Position numbers and translations under genes: made by a program
Notes under the pieces: model-generated
What the model was told of the DNA's origin: nothing
The model's input: only the letters and a program-made list of their open reading frames with translations
Databases searched by the model: none
In this document: positions 1 to 8,365 of the stretch, one piece after another
Numbering within the stretch: the stretch's first letter is position 1
How the letters are laid out: the number at the start of each line of letters is the position of its first letter
Origin: Lichenibacterium minor
GTDB lineage: Bacteria > Pseudomonadota > Alphaproteobacteria > Rhizobiales > Beijerinckiaceae
Reading direction: 5' to 3'
NCBI RefSeq assembly: GCF_004137685.1
Contig: NZ_QYBB01000006.1
Span: 124,001-188,000 of the forward strand
DNA: 64,000 bases

Positions 1-9
1 GCCCCGACG

Positions 10-432
10 TCATCCCAGCCGGTCCAGCGTCGCCGGATCGGGCGCGCCGCCGAAATACCGGTCGAGCGCGGCCCCGAACCTCGGCTCGCCGGGCGCGGCT
101 CGCCCGAACAGCGTCATCGACGAGCGGAACTTCACGTCGTCGGGGGAGCCCAGGATCGCCGTGATGCCGCGCCCCTCGACCGCCAGCACGAGGTCGGTGC
201 AGCGCCGCAGGCGCTCCCCCAGCACGGGATGGTCGAGATAGGCCTCCGCTTCGGCGAGGGAGCGGATCGCGTAGCGCTGCGCCATGGGGCTGAAGCCGAG
301 CCCCGCGACCTGGGGGAACACGAACCACATCCAATGGCTGCGCTTGCGCCCGGCGGCGAGTTCCGCCGTCACGTCGTCGAAGACCGGGGCCTGCGCGTCG
401 ACGAAGCGCCGGAGGTCGTGGGGGTCGTCCAT
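10..432 (-). CDS. DUF1810 family protein
   Basis: A 140-residue soluble protein that matches the DUF1810 family (COG5579) along its length. Recognisable features are the basic-aromatic segment [12 protein letters not shown] (residues 30-41), the following 'GLGFSP.AQRYAI' and the 'LGERLRRC' helix. The family has no established biochemical function. There is no signal peptide and no membrane segment, so it is cytoplasmic. The length is typical of the family and the start ATG at 430-432 precedes the first conserved helix directly. It is transcribed away from proB, about 100 bp off, so the two do not share a transcript. Family membership is fairly sure; function is unknown. Confidence 0.85.
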   Translation of the reverse strand: MDDPHDLRRFVDAQAPVFDDVTAELAAGRKRSHWMWFVFPQVAGLGFSPMAQRYAIRSLAEAEAYLDHPVLGERLRRCTDLVLAVEGRGITAILGSPDDVKFRSSMTLFGRAAPGEPRFGAALDRYFGGAPDPATLDRLG

Positions 433-533
433 GGCGCGTCTCGCTCCGCCGGTTCAATGGCGGTCAACGCCCTTCGCGCGGCCGGCGTTGCGGGCTAGAC
501 CGGAGTCCCCGCTCCCCCGCCGTCCGGACCCCG

Positions 534-1655
534 ATGACCCCCACGCTCGACCGCTTCCGCCGCATCGTCATCAAGGTCGGCTCGTCGCTCGTGGTGGACG
601 CCGCGGCGGGCACGCCGAAGCGCGCCTGGCTCGAAGCGCTGGGCGACGACATCGCCGCCCTGCACCGCGCCGGTGCCGACGTCGCCGTGGTGTCGTCGGG
701 CGCCATCGCGCTCGGGCGCCGCGTGCTGAAGCTGCCCGCGGGGGCGCTGAAGCTCGACGACAGCCAGGCCGCCGCCGCGGTCGGCCAGATCGCGCTCGCC
801 CGCACCTGGGCCGAGGTGCTGGGCGCGCGGGGGCTCACGGCCGGGCAGGTGCTGGTCACCCCGGGCGACACCGAGGAGCGACGCCGCTACCTCAACGCCC
901 GCGCCACGATGGAGCGGCTGTTCGGCCTCAAGGCCGTGCCGGTCATCAACGAGAACGACACGGTGGCGACGAGCGAGATCCGCTACGGCGACAACGACCG
1001 GCTCGCCGCGCGCGTCGCCACCATGGCGTCGGCCGACCTCCTGGTGCTGCTCAGCGACATCGACGGCCTCTATACGGCGCCGCCGGCTCAAGACCCGACC
1101 GCCACGCTGATCCCCGTGGTGGAGCGCATCGACGCCGGCATCGAGGCCATGGCGGGCGGCGCGGCCTCGATCTATTCGCGCGGCGGCATGCGCACCAAGG
1201 TGGAGGCCGCCAAGATCGCCACGGCCGGCGGCACCCACATGGTGATCGCCGACGGCCGCGTGTTCCAGCCCATCGCCCGCATCCGCGACGGCGGGCGCTG
1301 CACCTGGTTCACCACCGATTCCAACCCCCGTGCCGCCCGCAAGGTGTGGATCGGCGGCACGCTGGAGCCGCGCGGCGCGCTGGTGATCGATGACGGCGCC
1401 GCGCGGGCGCTCGGGGCAGGGGCGAGCCTGCTGCCCGCTGGGGTCGTGGCGGTGACGGGCTCCTTCGCGCGCGGCGACTGCCTGCGCATCCTCGATTCCC
1501 ACGGCAGCGAACTCGGCCGCGGGCTGTCGGCCTTCGACAGCGAGAACGCGGCGCTGCTGGTCGGCCGCAACAGCCGCGACATCGAGGGGCTGACGGGCGC
1601 CAGCGGCCGCGCCGCGATGGTCCACCGGGACGACATGGCGCTCCGGGCGGAGTGA
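534..1655 (+). CDS. proB: Glutamate 5-kinase (proline biosynthesis)
   Basis: Phosphorylates L-glutamate with ATP to glutamyl-5-phosphate, the first and feedback-inhibited step of proline synthesis, in the cytoplasm. The amino-acid-kinase domain shows VIKVGSS (residues 12-18), SSGAIALG (54-61), INEND (138-142) and GDND (152-155). A C-terminal PUA domain (about 280-365, starting '[15 protein letters not shown]') gives the usual two-domain length of about 370 residues. The ATG at 534 puts the P-loop-like motif at its normal distance. In many Hyphomicrobiales proB sits in obgE-proB-proA; neither partner is here, so it appears to be expressed alone. Confidence 0.95.
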   Translation: MTPTLDRFRRIVIKVGSSLVVDAAAGTPKRAWLEALGDDIAALHRAGADVAVVSSGAIALGRRVLKLPAGALKLDDSQAAAAVGQIALARTWAEVLGARGLTAGQVLVTPGDTEERRRYLNARATMERLFGLKAVPVINENDTVATSEIRYGDNDRLAARVATMASADLLVLLSDIDGLYTAPPAQDPTATLIPVVERIDAGIEAMAGGAASIYSRGGMRTKVEAAKIATAGGTHMVIADGRVFQPIARIRDGGRCTWFTTDSNPRAARKVWIGGTLEPRGALVIDDGAARALGAGASLLPAGVVAVTGSFARGDCLRILDSHGSELGRGLSAFDSENAALLVGRNSRDIEGLTGASGRAAMVHRDDMALRAE

Positions 1656-1976
1656 ACCGCGGCGGCGGGCAAGGCGCGCCGCGGAGCCGGGGCGTTCGAT
1701 CGGGCCGGCCCGCCGCGATCCCCGTCCAAAGATCGATCGAAGCCGTCCCGATCGCCCCGAAGGACCAGCCCGCCGCTGCCGCCGCCCGGACGACGATGGC
1801 GGAGGTCTTCGCCCGACACCTCCGACCGGCCGTGGCCCCGGCCTCCCGGCCGGAGCTTCGCGGCTCCGCCTGCCATCTTCCCCTGTGAGGAGGAGCAGAC
1901 AGCCGCGGGCCGACCCGCGAGCACCTGCCGAGCGCGGGCGAGGCGCCCTAGGTCGCAGCCGGCGCCGCCCGCTCGC
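1656..1976. other. Intergenic region, no supported feature
   Basis: This gap of about 320 bp separates proB from the convergent hydroxyacid dehydrogenase gene. It is very GC-rich. A 78-codon frame starting at 1652 runs through part of it, but its composition is arginine/alanine/proline-rich and it resembles no family I know. I see no convincing terminator, promoter or RNA gene. Confidence 0.4.
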
Positions 1977-2942
1977 TCACCCTTCCAGCACCCGCACCGG
2001 CGCCCCCCGCCGCCACGCCGCGATGTCCTCGACCACCTGGGGGAAGGCGGCCTCGTAGGTGGCGCGGCTGACGTAGCCGATGTGGGGCGTCGCCAGCACG
2101 GTCGGCATGGTGCGCAGCGGGTGGTCGGGCGGCAGCGGCTCCGTGTCGAACACGTCGAGCCCGGCGCCGGCGAGCCGCCCGGCGCGCAGCGCGTCGACCA
2201 GCGCCGCCTCGTCGACGATGGGCCCCCGCGACGTGTTCACCAGGAAGGCCGTGGGCTTCATCAGCCCGAGCTCGCGCGCGCCGACGAGCCCGCGCGTGCG
2301 CTCGCCGAGCTTGAGGTGCACCGTCAGCACGTCGGCCTCGCGGAACAGCGCGTCCTTCTCCACCCGCTCGACCCCGACCGCCGCGGCGTCCTCCGCCCGG
2401 AGGTTCTGGCTCCACGCGATGGGCCGCATGCCGAACACGCGGCCGAACTCGGCCACGCGGCGGCCGATCTTGCCGAGGCCCAGGATGCCCAGCGTCTTCC
2501 CTTTCACGTCGGTGCCGAGACCCACCTGCCAGCCGCCCGCCGCCACCGAAGCCGCCTGGCGGGCGATGCCGCGCGTCACCCCGAGCACGAGGCCCCAGGC
2601 CAGGGCCGGCGTGGCGTCCGGGTCGCCGCCCGCCGTGCCGCAGACCGGGATGCCCCGCGCCGCGCAGGCGGCGACGTCGATCGCGGCGTTCCATAACCCG
2701 ACCGTGACGACGAGCTTCAGGCGGGGCAGGGCGGCCACGAGCTCCGCGCCGAGCGGCGTCCGCTCGCGGATCAGCACCAGCACGTCGAAGGGCGCGAGCC
2801 GGGCCGCCAGCCCGTCGGCGGCATGGTCGTGAAAGAACACCGTTTCGGCGTCGCCCAGGCTCGCCCAGTCGGCGAGGCCGCGGGCGACGCCCTGGTAGTC
2901 GTCGAGGACGGCGATGCGCAGCGGAGCGGCTGGGTCGGTCAT
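1977..2942 (-). CDS. D-2-hydroxyacid dehydrogenase family protein
   Basis: An NAD(P)-dependent oxidoreductase of the D-isomer-specific 2-hydroxyacid dehydrogenase family (SerA/HPR-like), 321 residues if the ATG at 2940-2942 is used. The N-terminus 'LRIAVLDDYQGVA' and the catalytic-domain segment 'LVLIRERTPL' are typical of a clade close to phosphoglycerate dehydrogenase. The Rossmann motif GILGLGKIGRRVAEFG is visible, followed by the catalytic Arg in 'VNTSRGPIVDE', the Glu in 'FDTEPLP' and the His in 'ATPHIGY'. A longer in-frame start at 3233 adds low-complexity sequence unlike the family and was rejected. The substrate cannot be told from sequence. It is divergent from the ornithine decarboxylase gene. 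Confidence 0.88.
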   Translation of the reverse strand: MTDPAAPLRIAVLDDYQGVARGLADWASLGDAETVFFHDHAADGLAARLAPFDVLVLIRERTPLGAELVAALPRLKLVVTVGLWNAAIDVAACAARGIPVCGTAGGDPDATPALAWGLVLGVTRGIARQAASVAAGGWQVGLGTDVKGKTLGILGLGKIGRRVAEFGRVFGMRPIAWSQNLRAEDAAAVGVERVEKDALFREADVLTVHLKLGERTRGLVGARELGLMKPTAFLVNTSRGPIVDEAALVDALRAGRLAGAGLDVFDTEPLPPDHPLRTMPTVLATPHIGYVSRATYEAAFPQVVEDIAAWRRGAPVRVLEG

Positions 2943-3119
2943 GGGGCACCGGGGTGGGAGGAGCGAAACGCCGGTCGCGGCGTCCGATCGACCCCAACGT
3001 CCGAGCCCGCGCCCGGGATCGGCGGTCCAACGGCCGGGCGCGCGAAAGCCCCGGAATTCGTCAAGCCTTTCCGAAGCTTGCCGCGCCGCCGCTGCGGCGA
3101 AGGATCGCCGAGAAAACGC

Positions 3120-3148
3120 TTGTGCGGGAGGGGAGTTTTCCGTATCTC
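3120..3148 (+). promoter_or_regulatory. Candidate promoter of the ornithine decarboxylase transcript
   Basis: TTGTGC at 3120-3125 and TATCTC at 3143-3148 are separated by exactly 17 bases. Both are imperfect matches to the sigma-70 type -35 and -10 boxes. The surrounding stretch (about 3105-3175) is noticeably less GC-rich than the flanks. If correct, the transcript would have a leader of roughly 470 nt before the decarboxylase start at 3624. This is a by-eye match only. Confidence 0.35.
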
Positions 3149-3154
3149 TCGCCT

Positions 3155-3623
3155 TGCCCAATTTCGCACGTGCCTGTGGTCGCGTGTCGGTTGGCGGGGT
3201 TCGGACAAGAGGCCGATAAACCGTCAGATCCAACCGGCAGCCGGAGGCGAACCGGCGAACCCCGTCTCAAACGGGGGACGCGACTTAAAGCAACGACGGA
3301 CCGGGCTTTTTCGTCTCTGTCGACCCTCCAAAGGTCGGCGTACCGAAGAGGCTTGTCTTTCTTGCCGGGCGTGCGGAAGGGATTTCCCCTTCCAATCGAT
3401 GGCTCTTCACGGGACGGCTGCGGCCGTGCCTTGTCGATCCAACGGCGCAGCATCAGATCGGCGCGTCGCCGGTCCGCGCTTCCGCGCGGGTCGTCGGTCC
3501 GGCCGGTCGCGGTTGGCCATGTCCTATCGACGCCTCGCGCCCTCCACCGCGCGAGCGGACGACGACCTGTCCCCGCACCCTTTCTCAGCATCGGCGCCGC
3601 GCGGCGCCAAAAGGGATGCCGCC
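3155..3623 (+). ncRNA. Candidate structured 5' leader upstream of ornithine decarboxylase (speF-like?)
   Basis: A non-coding stretch of about 470 bases lies between a candidate promoter and the decarboxylase start. It contains simple hairpins: CGACC (3321-3325) pairing with GGTCG (3333-3337), and GGAAGGG (3375-3381) pairing with CCCTTCC (3387-3393) around a 5-nt loop. Alphaproteobacterial ornithine decarboxylase genes are known to be preceded by a conserved structured element called the speF motif (Rfam). Position and length fit, but I cannot confirm the consensus by eye, so identity as speF is inference. A role in polyamine-responsive control would be the natural expectation. Confidence 0.35.
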
Positions 3624-4754
3624 ATGACCGACCGTATCGTCGATTTCCTCCGCCGCCGCACCGAAGACGGCCCCTGCATGGTGCTCGACCTCGACGTCGT
3701 GCGCGACAACTACACCTCCTTCGCCAAGGCCCTGCCGGACACGCGCGTCTTCTACGCCGTGAAGGCCAACCCGGCGCCGGAAGTCCTGGATCTGCTGGCG
3801 AAGCTCGGCTCCTGCTTCGACACGGCGTCCGTCGTCGAGATCGAGCAGGTCCTCGCCGCCGGCGCCACGCCCGAGCGCATCTCCTTCGGCAACACCATCA
3901 AGAAGGAGCGCGACATCGCCCGCGCCCACGCCTACGGCGTGTCGCTCTTCGCGGTGGACTGCGAGGCCGAGGTCGAGAAGGTCGCCCGCGCCGCCCCCGG
4001 CGCCAAGGTGTTCTGCCGCATCCTGTGCGACGGCTCGGGCGCCGAATGGCCCCTGTCGCGCAAGTTCGGCTGCGCGCCCGACATGGCCGGCCGCGTGCTC
4101 GAACACGCCCACCGCCTGGGCCTCGTCGCCTACGGCCTGTCGTTCCACGTCGGCTCGCAGCAGCGCAACCCGCGCATGTGGGACGGGGCGCTGGCGGCGT
4201 CGGCCGCCATCTTCAAGGACCTGGCCGAGCGCGGCATCGCGCTCCAGATGGTCAACCTCGGCGGCGGCTTCCCCACCAAGTACCTGAAGAACGTCCCGGC
4301 CGTGCGCCAATACGGCAAGGCCATCTTTGAAGCCTTGCGCAAGCACTTCGGCAACCGCATCCCCGAAACCATCATCGAGCCGGGCCGCGGCATGGTGGGC
4401 AACGCGGGGGTGATCGAGGCCGAGGTGGTGCTCGTGTCGAAGAAGTCGGACGAGGACCGCATGCGCTGGGTCTACCTCGACATCGGCAAGTTCAACGGCC
4501 TCGCCGAAACCATGGACGAGATGATCCGCTACCCGATCCGCACGGAGTTCGACGGCGACGCCACGGAGCCCTGCATCATCGCCGGGCCGACCTGCGACAG
4601 CGTCGACGTGCTCTACGAGAAGGAGCCCTACGAGCTGCCGGTGTCGCTGGCGATCGGCTCCAAGGTGCTGATCGAGGGCACGGGCGCCTACACCACGACT
4701 TACTCGGCCGTGGGCTTCAACGGCTTCCCGCCGCTCAAGTCCTACGTGATCTGA
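3624..4754 (+). CDS. Type III PLP-dependent ornithine (basic amino acid) decarboxylase
   Basis: Decarboxylates L-ornithine to putrescine, feeding the homospermidine synthase encoded 1.4 kb downstream. The 376-residue fold type III enzyme shows the PLP lysine in FYAVKANP (Lys47), HVGSQQ, the glycine loop NLGGGFPTKY, EPGRGMVG, and the active-site GPTCDSVDVL with Cys324 and Asp325. Length and motifs match bacterial eukaryotic-like ornithine/lysine decarboxylases, so lysine may also be used. The ATG at 3624 is chosen because the frame upstream has non-family composition; there is no strong Shine-Dalgarno. Two strong hairpins follow the gene (4757-4784 and 4804-4827). Confidence 0.93.
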   Translation: MTDRIVDFLRRRTEDGPCMVLDLDVVRDNYTSFAKALPDTRVFYAVKANPAPEVLDLLAKLGSCFDTASVVEIEQVLAAGATPERISFGNTIKKERDIARAHAYGVSLFAVDCEAEVEKVARAAPGAKVFCRILCDGSGAEWPLSRKFGCAPDMAGRVLEHAHRLGLVAYGLSFHVGSQQRNPRMWDGALAASAAIFKDLAERGIALQMVNLGGGFPTKYLKNVPAVRQYGKAIFEALRKHFGNRIPETIIEPGRGMVGNAGVIEAEVVLVSKKSDEDRMRWVYLDIGKFNGLAETMDEMIRYPIRTEFDGDATEPCIIAGPTCDSVDVLYEKEPYELPVSLAIGSKVLIEGTGAYTTTYSAVGFNGFPPLKSYVI

Positions 4755-4756
4755 GC

Positions 4757-4784
4757 CGTCGCCCGGCGCGATCGCCGGGCGACG
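4757..4784 (+). terminator. Strong hairpin directly after the decarboxylase stop
   Basis: A perfect 12-bp stem (4757-4768 with 4773-4784) closes a CGAT loop and begins two bases after the stop codon. It lacks a following T-run, so it could be a rho-independent-like terminator, a pause site, or an mRNA 3'-end stabiliser that lowers expression of the genes downstream. Confidence 0.6.
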
Positions 4785-4803
4785 CACGCTGTCCGGAACC
4801 GTC

Positions 4804-4827
4804 CCGGCCGCCTTCGAGGGCGGCCGG
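4804..4827 (+). terminator. Second hairpin in the decarboxylase-acetyltransferase gap
   Basis: CCGGCCGCC (4804-4812) pairs perfectly with GGCGGCCGG (4819-4827) around a 6-nt loop. It lies 19 bases after the first hairpin and about 30 bases before the acetyltransferase start. Together they suggest that the decarboxylase transcript ends here, or is partly attenuated. Confidence 0.5.
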
Positions 4828-4859
4828 CCCCCGCGCGCGTCGACACGAGGACGCACCCG

Positions 4860-5471
4860 ATGGTGATCCAAGCCTTTCCCGCCCTGGCGGCCGTCGCGGT
4901 CGCCGGCTTCGGCCTGCTGCGCCCCGTCGCCCCCGCCTTCCGCCTGCGCGACGAGCGCCCGCGGGATGCCTCCGCGCGTGAAGCCCTGCTCGACGCCAGC
5001 TTCGGCCCGTCCCGCTTCGCCAAGACCTGCGAGCGGCTGCGCGAAGGGCGCCTTCCCGCCGACGGGTCGAGCTTCGTCGCGGTCGACGGCGGCGCGATCG
5101 TGGGCACGCTCCGCTTCTGGCACGTCGAATGCGGCCGCGTCCCGGCCCTCATGCTCGGTCCGCTGGCCGTCGCGGCGAGCCACCGCTCGGCCGGCATCGG
5201 CGGCGCGCTGATCGCCCACGGGCTGCGGCGGGCGGCCAGGCTCGGGCACGGCGGGGTCGTGCTGGTCGGCGACGCGCCCTATTACGCGCGCTTCGGCTTC
5301 GCCCGCGCGCCCGTCGAGCATCTCGTCCTGCCGGGGCCGGTCGACGCCGAACGTTTCCTCGGGCTGGAACTTCGGCCCGGCGGGCTCGCCGGCGCCCGGG
5401 GCCGGGTCGCCGCCACGGGACTGATCGTCGGGGAGCGCCGAGACGGGGAACCCCTCCGTCGGGCGGCGTGA
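4860..5471 (+). CDS. GNAT family N-acetyltransferase (YhbS-like)
   Basis: A 203-residue acetyl-CoA-dependent N-acyltransferase. The GNAT core is clear: 'FVAVDGGAIVGTLRFW' (beta strands 2-3), the acetyl-CoA pyrophosphate loop 'LGPLAVAASHRSAGIGGALI' region with R/Q-x-x-G-x-A variant 'RSAGIG', then 'GVVLVGDAPYYARFGFARA', which is the C-terminal signature of the COG3153 (YhbS) subgroup. The substrate is unknown. Its place between ornithine decarboxylase and homospermidine synthase makes a polyamine substrate conceivable, but that is context inference only. The start at 4860 gives about 25 residues before the core; a later start is possible. Confidence 0.85.
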   Translation: MVIQAFPALAAVAVAGFGLLRPVAPAFRLRDERPRDASAREALLDASFGPSRFAKTCERLREGRLPADGSSFVAVDGGAIVGTLRFWHVECGRVPALMLGPLAVAASHRSAGIGGALIAHGLRRAARLGHGGVVLVGDAPYYARFGFARAPVEHLVLPGPVDAERFLGLELRPGGLAGARGRVAATGLIVGERRDGEPLRRAA

Positions 5472-5600
5472 TCGCGCCTCGTCCCATCCTCGATCCGCCG
5501 GGCGGCCGCCTTGTGGATGTCCCGGTCCTCGCGTAGCTTTTCTCCACCGTGGGTTCAGGTCGCGTCCCCGCGGCCCCGCCTGGCGGCGGGAGGAACCCCC

Positions 5601-6095
5601 ATGCGTCGGATCACCGCCACACTCTTCGCTGCGGCGCTGGCCGTCGCCGCGATCCCCGCCGCGCGCGCCGACGATGCGAGCCGCCTGAAGACCGCCCGCG
5701 CGGTCGTCGAGGTGGCCCATGCCGGCGAGCACATGAAGGCGCTGATGCCGACCTTCCTCGGGCAGATGAAGGGCATGCTGAAGGCGCAGGGCAACGTCGA
5801 CGACAAGCAGGCGCAGGTGTTCCTCGACCGCTTCCAGGCGCGTTTCGCCGAAGGGATCCCCGCCTTCGTCGACCTCGTGGCGGAGGTCTACGCCCGTGAG
5901 TTCTCCGAAGAGGACCTCGTGAACCTGCTCGCCTTCTACCGGACGCCGACGGGACAGCACCTGCTCGACAAGCAGGTCCCCATCGCCCAGGCCCTGGCGC
6001 AGGTTGGCGCCCGGTGGGGCCAGTCCGTCGCCGGCGATGTCGTGGCGGAGATCAAGAAGGAGCACGACAAGGCCGGCGGCACACCCAAGCTGTGA
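5601..6095 (+). CDS. Exported DUF2059 domain-containing protein
   Basis: A 164-residue protein with an N-terminal Sec signal peptide (MRRITATLFAAALAVAA..., cleavage expected after 'AARA', about residue 21). The mature part contains the DUF2059 helices: 'FLDRFQARFAEGIPAFVDLVAEVYAREFSEEDLVNLLAFY' region (two segments) ending in 'RTPTGQHLLDKQ', the 'FY.TP.G..L' pattern being the family hallmark. The function of the family is unknown; the protein should be periplasmic. A good ribosome-binding site (GGGAGGAA) sits 8-10 bases before ATG 5601, which rejects the longer frame from 5511. It lies between the acetyltransferase and homospermidine synthase genes with gaps of about 100 bp. Confidence 0.85.
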   Translation: MRRITATLFAAALAVAAIPAARADDASRLKTARAVVEVAHAGEHMKALMPTFLGQMKGMLKAQGNVDDKQAQVFLDRFQARFAEGIPAFVDLVAEVYAREFSEEDLVNLLAFYRTPTGQHLLDKQVPIAQALAQVGARWGQSVAGDVVAEIKKEHDKAGGTPKL

Positions 6096-6189
6096 TCCGT
6101 CCGCCCGTCACGGTCGCCGCGGCTTGACCATGACGGCCCCCTTCGGTCTATGGCGGCGACGATACCGCACCGCACCCGAGGAGTTTCCC

Positions 6190-7620
6190 ATGGCCGATCA
6201 CCCGGTCCACGCCCGTTTCGACGGGCCCATCGTGATGATCGGCTTCGGCTCGATCGGCCGCGGCACGCTGCCCCTGCTGGAACGCCACATCGCCCACGAC
6301 CGGGCGAAGTTCACCGTCATCGCCCCCGACGACGCGGACCGGAACCTCCTCGACGAGCGCGGCATCCGCTTCCAACAGGTCGCCATCACGCGCGACAACT
6401 ACCGCGACGTGCTGACCCCGCTGCTGACGGCGAACGGCGAGAAGGGCCTCGTGGTCAACCTGTCGGTCGACACGTCCTCGGTCGACCTCATCGACTTTTG
6501 CAAGGACATCGGCGCGCTCTACATCGACACCGTCGTCGAGCCCTGGCCGGGCTTCTACACCGACACGCGGCTCAGCGTGTCGCAGCGCTCCAACTACGCG
6601 CTGCGCGAAACGCTGATGGACCTGCGCCGCCGTCGCCCGGGCGGGCCGACCGCGGTGTCGACCTGCGGCGCCAACCCCGGCATGGTGTCGTGGTTCGTCA
6701 AGCAGGCGCTGCTCGACGTCGCGAGGGACACCGGCCACGCGGGCCCCGAGCCGACCACCCGCGAGGGTTGGGGCCGCCTGGCCCAGGCCCTCGGCGTCAA
6801 GGGCATCCACATCGCCGAGCGCGACACCCAGCGCGCCAAGAGCCCGAAGCCCATGGGCACCTTCGTCAACACCTGGTCGGTCGAGGGCTTCGTGTCCGAA
6901 GGCCTTCAGCCGGCCGAGCTCGGCTGGGGCACGCACGAGAAGGCGATGCCCCAGGAGGGCCGCCACCACGACTTCGGGCCCGACTGCGCCATCTACCTGA
7001 TGCGCCCCGGCGCCGGCACGCGCGTCCGCTCCTGGACGCCGACGGCCGGCCCCCAGCACGCCTTCCTGGTCACCCACAACGAGGCGATCTCCATCGCCGA
7101 CTACCTGACGGTGACGGAAGGCGGAAAGGCGGTCTACCGCCCGACCTGCCACTACGCCTACCATCCGGCCGACGACGCCGTGCTGTCGCTCGACGAGATG
7201 GCCGGCAATGCGTGGGAGCGGCAGCCGCGCATCCACATCCTGAACGAGGACGAGATCGTCGACGGGATCGACGAACTCGGCGTGCTGCTCTACGGCCACG
7301 GCAAGAACGCCTATTGGTACGGCTCGCAGCTGTCGATCGAGGAAACCCGCCGCATCGCCCCCTACCAGAACGCCACGGGCCTCCAGGTGACGTCGGCGGT
7401 GCTGGCCGGCGTCGTGTGGGCCATCGAGAACCCGGACGCCGGCATCGTCGAGGCCGACGAGATGGACTTCCGCCGCTGCCTCGAGGTGCAGTCGCCCTAC
7501 CTCGGCCCCGTGGTGGGCGCCTACACGGACTGGACCCCCGCCGACGGGCGCGGCATCCTGTTCCCCGAAGAGGTGGACCGCGACGACCCGTGGCAGTTCG
7601 CCAACGTCATCGTGCGCTGA
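6190..7620 (+). CDS. hss: Homospermidine synthase
   Basis: An NAD-dependent enzyme that joins two aminobutyl units (two putrescines) into sym-homospermidine, the characteristic polyamine of many alphaproteobacteria. The 476-residue length fits the bacterial family. The N-terminal Rossmann motif is MIGFGSIGRGTLPLLERH (residues 16-33). Family segments such as 'VNLSVDTSSVDLIDFC', 'YIDTVVEPWPGFY', 'STCGANPGMVSWFVKQAL' and the C-terminal 'SPYLGPVVG.YTDWTP' are all present. The start at ATG 6190, preceded by GAGG at about 6177-6182, is preferred over upstream in-frame codons. With the decarboxylase 1.4 kb upstream it forms an ornithine-to-homospermidine pathway. Confidence 0.95.
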   Translation: MADHPVHARFDGPIVMIGFGSIGRGTLPLLERHIAHDRAKFTVIAPDDADRNLLDERGIRFQQVAITRDNYRDVLTPLLTANGEKGLVVNLSVDTSSVDLIDFCKDIGALYIDTVVEPWPGFYTDTRLSVSQRSNYALRETLMDLRRRRPGGPTAVSTCGANPGMVSWFVKQALLDVARDTGHAGPEPTTREGWGRLAQALGVKGIHIAERDTQRAKSPKPMGTFVNTWSVEGFVSEGLQPAELGWGTHEKAMPQEGRHHDFGPDCAIYLMRPGAGTRVRSWTPTAGPQHAFLVTHNEAISIADYLTVTEGGKAVYRPTCHYAYHPADDAVLSLDEMAGNAWERQPRIHILNEDEIVDGIDELGVLLYGHGKNAYWYGSQLSIEETRRIAPYQNATGLQVTSAVLAGVVWAIENPDAGIVEADEMDFRRCLEVQSPYLGPVVGAYTDWTPADGRGILFPEEVDRDDPWQFANVIVR

Positions 7621-7642
7621 CGCGCCCCGAAAGGACTGCCCC

Positions 7643-8365
7643 GTGAGCCGCATCGCCGTCTATCACGCCCCGCAGACCCGCTCGACCGGCGTGATGGTGC
7701 TGGTGGAGGAACTCGGGGCGGAGGTCGACGTCGTCGTCCTCGACCTCAAGGCCGGCGAGCATCGGGCGCCGGCCTTCCTCGGCGTCAACCCGCTCGGCGA
7801 GGTGCCGGCCCTGCTCGACGGCGACGCCCTCGTGACCGAGCAGGTGGCGATCTACCTGTTCCTCGCCGACCGTTTCCCCGAGCGCGGGCTCGCGCCCGCC
7901 ATCGCCGACCCGCTGCGCGGTCCCTACCTGCGCTGGATGGCGTTCTACGGGTCGAGCTTCGAGCCCGCCTGCGTCGACCGCGCCCTGAAGCGCGAGCCGG
8001 GGATGCGGGGCATGTCGCCCTACGGCGACTATGATTCGACGTTGAAGGCCGTGACGGACCAGCTCGCGCGCGGCCCCTGGATGCTCGGCGACCGCTTCTC
8101 CGCCCTCGACGTGCTGTGGGGAACGGCGCTCGGCTGGATGACGACCTTCGGCATCGTCGAGCGCGACCCCGTCGTCGGCGCCTACGTCGACCGCGTGGCG
8201 GCCCGCCCGGCGAGCCGCAAGGTGCGGGACGGGGATGCCGCCCTCGCCGCCGCGCAGGAAGCCGGGCGGGCGTCGTCCGGCGAAGGCGGTGCCGCGGCGG
8301 CCCCGCCCCACCAGCTCCCCCGGATTCATCGGGGACGTGACGGGACAGCGCGATGGCGATGGTGA
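7643..8365 (+). CDS. Glutathione S-transferase family protein
   Basis: A 240-residue cytoplasmic protein with a thioredoxin-like N-terminal half and an all-helical C-terminal half. 'VYHAPQTRSTGVMVLVEEL' carries the usual start of the GSH-binding domain, and 'NPLGEVPALLDGDALVTEQVAIYLFLADRF' region contains the cis-proline (VP) and the E-S/T-like glutathione contact. The C-terminal domain shows 'GPWMLGDRFSALDVLWGTAL'. The start is GTG 7643, with AAAGGA about 8 bases upstream and 22 bp after hss. The last 30 or so residues are low-complexity, and the gene overlaps the next one by 13 bp, suggesting coupled translation. The substrate is unknown. Confidence 0.88.
   Translation: MSRIAVYHAPQTRSTGVMVLVEELGAEVDVVVLDLKAGEHRAPAFLGVNPLGEVPALLDGDALVTEQVAIYLFLADRFPERGLAPAIADPLRGPYLRWMAFYGSSFEPACVDRALKREPGMRGMSPYGDYDSTLKAVTDQLARGPWMLGDRFSALDVLWGTALGWMTTFGIVERDPVVGAYVDRVAARPASRKVRDGDAALAAAQEAGRASSGEGGAAAAPPHQLPRIHRGRDGTARWRW

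Noticed and set aside
1652..1888. A 78-codon frame overlapping the proB stop by GTGA
   Set aside because: Overlap looks like coupling, but the Arg/Ala/Pro-rich peptide resembles no known family, and gene proA would be expected here if an operon partner existed.
2943..3233. Longer start for the hydroxyacid dehydrogenase
   Set aside because: The added 97 residues are low-complexity and unlike the family; the family N-terminus begins at the ATG at 2942.
3585..6065. An 826-codon open frame on the minus strand across the decarboxylase, acetyltransferase and DUF2059 genes
   Set aside because: It is antisense to genes with clear family motifs, and its Arg/Gly/Asp/Val/His-rich composition is that of the complementary frame in GC-rich DNA.
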